6,309 nucleotides of DNA from Chloroflexota bacterium. GTDB lineage: Bacteria; Chloroflexota; Anaerolineae; Anaerolineales; Villigracilaceae. Below the pieces are notes generated by a model. It had not been told where the DNA came from and searched no databases. It worked only from the letters and a program-made list of their open reading frames with translations. Shown piece after piece: positions 5,935 through 6,309 of this stretch (positions within the stretch are counted from its first letter, which is position 1; each line of letters opens with the position of its first letter). The DNA is taken from positions 1-6,309 of the forward strand of contig JAKAMM010000109.1 in NCBI GenBank assembly GCA_021812905.1, given 5' to 3'. A program made the translations under genes and the position numbers.

Positions 5935-6309
5935 TTCCCGATTGGGACTTTACTCCTTAGGTCGCTATTTGTACTGACATCGGCGTCCTTCACCTGCCAC
6001 CAGGTGCAGGGTTGGGTGTTGCAGGCCTGGGATTGTGAAGTCCCGCATTGGTTTACACGGTATTGCACCCCCCCGCCGCAGGAAGTACTGCATACTCCCC
6101 AGCCTCCCCAAACATTCGGATCGTTTACCTGACAGCTCCGGGGAGTTCCGCAGGCGTTGTACTGCACGCCCCATCCGCAGGAAGTGGAACAGGCCTGCCA
6201 GGCATTTGCGTCGCAGGGAGATTCGCACCAGCAATTTGTCTGGCATTCAGTGTGTTTAGAAGACCAGGGGTGGTCAGTGTTGCAATCGTTCCCTGTTGGC
6301 TGTCCCACC
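5916..6309 (-). CDS. Cys-rich protein with thrombospondin type 1-like repeats, partial
   Basis: The frame enters from the right edge of the window, so the N-terminus is missing; it ends at TAG (complement of 5916-5918). About 130 residues are visible with 15 cysteines. Two repeats resemble the thrombospondin type 1 domain (WxxCSxSCGxGxQxxxxxC): WQACSTSCGWGVQYNACG, then WGGWGVCSTSCGGGVQYR with a closing CNTQPC. A further Cys cluster (ECQTNCWCESPC) precedes them. After the repeats comes TWWQVKDADVSTNSDLRSKV, then only ten more residues. The domain is typical of secreted or surface proteins that bind proteins or glycans, and the cysteines imply disulfides outside the cytoplasm. The gene converges on the serine hydrolase gene and overlaps its last 19 bases. 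The abrupt ending suggests 3' truncation. TSP1 repeat identity is clear; function and host lineage are open. Confidence 0.75.
   Translation of the reverse strand, partial: VGQPTGNDCNTDHPWSSKHTECQTNCWCESPCDANAWQACSTSCGWGVQYNACGTPRSCQVNDPNVWGGWGVCSTSCGGGVQYRVNQCGTSQSQACNTQPCTWWQVKDADVSTNSDLRSKVPIGNYSQLS
6006..6200 (-). repeat. Two TSP1-like units visible at DNA level, 99-base period
   Basis: The two TSP1-like units lie at about 6132-6200 and 6006-6110. On the plus strand both contain CCGCAGGAAGT (6175-6185 and 6076-6086), 99 bases or exactly 33 codons apart, each preceded by a GTAyTGCACsCC stretch. The shared DNA points to internal duplication rather than independent origin. The first unit lacks the final Cys spacing of the second (CGTPRSC against CGTSQSQACNTQPC). 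Confidence 0.6.

Noticed and set aside
6035..6259. Plus-strand 74-residue frame at the right edge
   Set aside because: It is antisense to the TSP1-like repeats, whose regular Cys pattern shows that the minus strand is the coding one.
1..6309. CRISPR array, tRNA, rRNA, insertion sequence or phage system
   Set aside because: No regularly spaced repeats with spacers, no tRNA-like cloverleaf, no transposase or phage gene was seen in the window.

Overview
This window holds five clear protein-coding regions, one probable small gene, and short intergenic stretches with repeats and a strong hairpin. The moderate GC content, gene content and style suggest a Chloroflexota genome, most likely Anaerolineae-like: a PfkA-type ATP phosphofructokinase beside an RNase Z-type hydrolase, a very large multi-GAF GGDEF protein, and degenerate ATCAGT-type repeats. 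This placement rests on recall, because the window carries no phylogenetic marker such as rRNA.

Layout, left to right. (1) 2-373 (+): C-terminal third of an RNase Z-like metallo-beta-lactamase-fold protein, cut by the window edge. (2) 384-422: a perfect 16-bp inverted repeat between this gene and the next. (3) 469-1449 (+): complete 6-phosphofructokinase with ATP-type signature residues. (4) 1450-1717: a degenerate TCAGT repeat cluster, a short CGCCAAGA repeat, and a probable 51-residue helical protein (1526-1681). (5) 1718-5029 (+): a 1103-residue membrane-anchored diguanylate cyclase. It has a NarX/PilJ-like extracytoplasmic sensor, HAMP, four GAF domains and a C-terminal GGDEF with active site and inhibitory I-site. 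(6) 5125-5934 (+): a class A beta-lactamase-related serine hydrolase with no signal peptide and an altered SDN motif. (7) 5916-6309 (-): the C-terminal end of a cysteine-rich protein with thrombospondin type 1-like repeats. It overlaps the serine hydrolase gene tail to tail by 19 bases.

The plus-strand genes run in one direction but have gaps of about 95 to 270 bases and no shared pathway, so this is probably not one tight operon. The most interesting item is the cyclase. Its fourth GAF domain, directly in front of GGDEF, carries the His and Tyr that serve as heme ligand and distal pocket residue in mycobacterial DosS/DosT. Its outer domain carries the arginine motif of nitrate sensors. Together they suggest a c-di-GMP enzyme tuned by redox, gas or nitrate signals. 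The second notable item is the TSP1-like gene at the right edge, which seems to lose its expected C-terminal continuation exactly where it meets the serine hydrolase gene.
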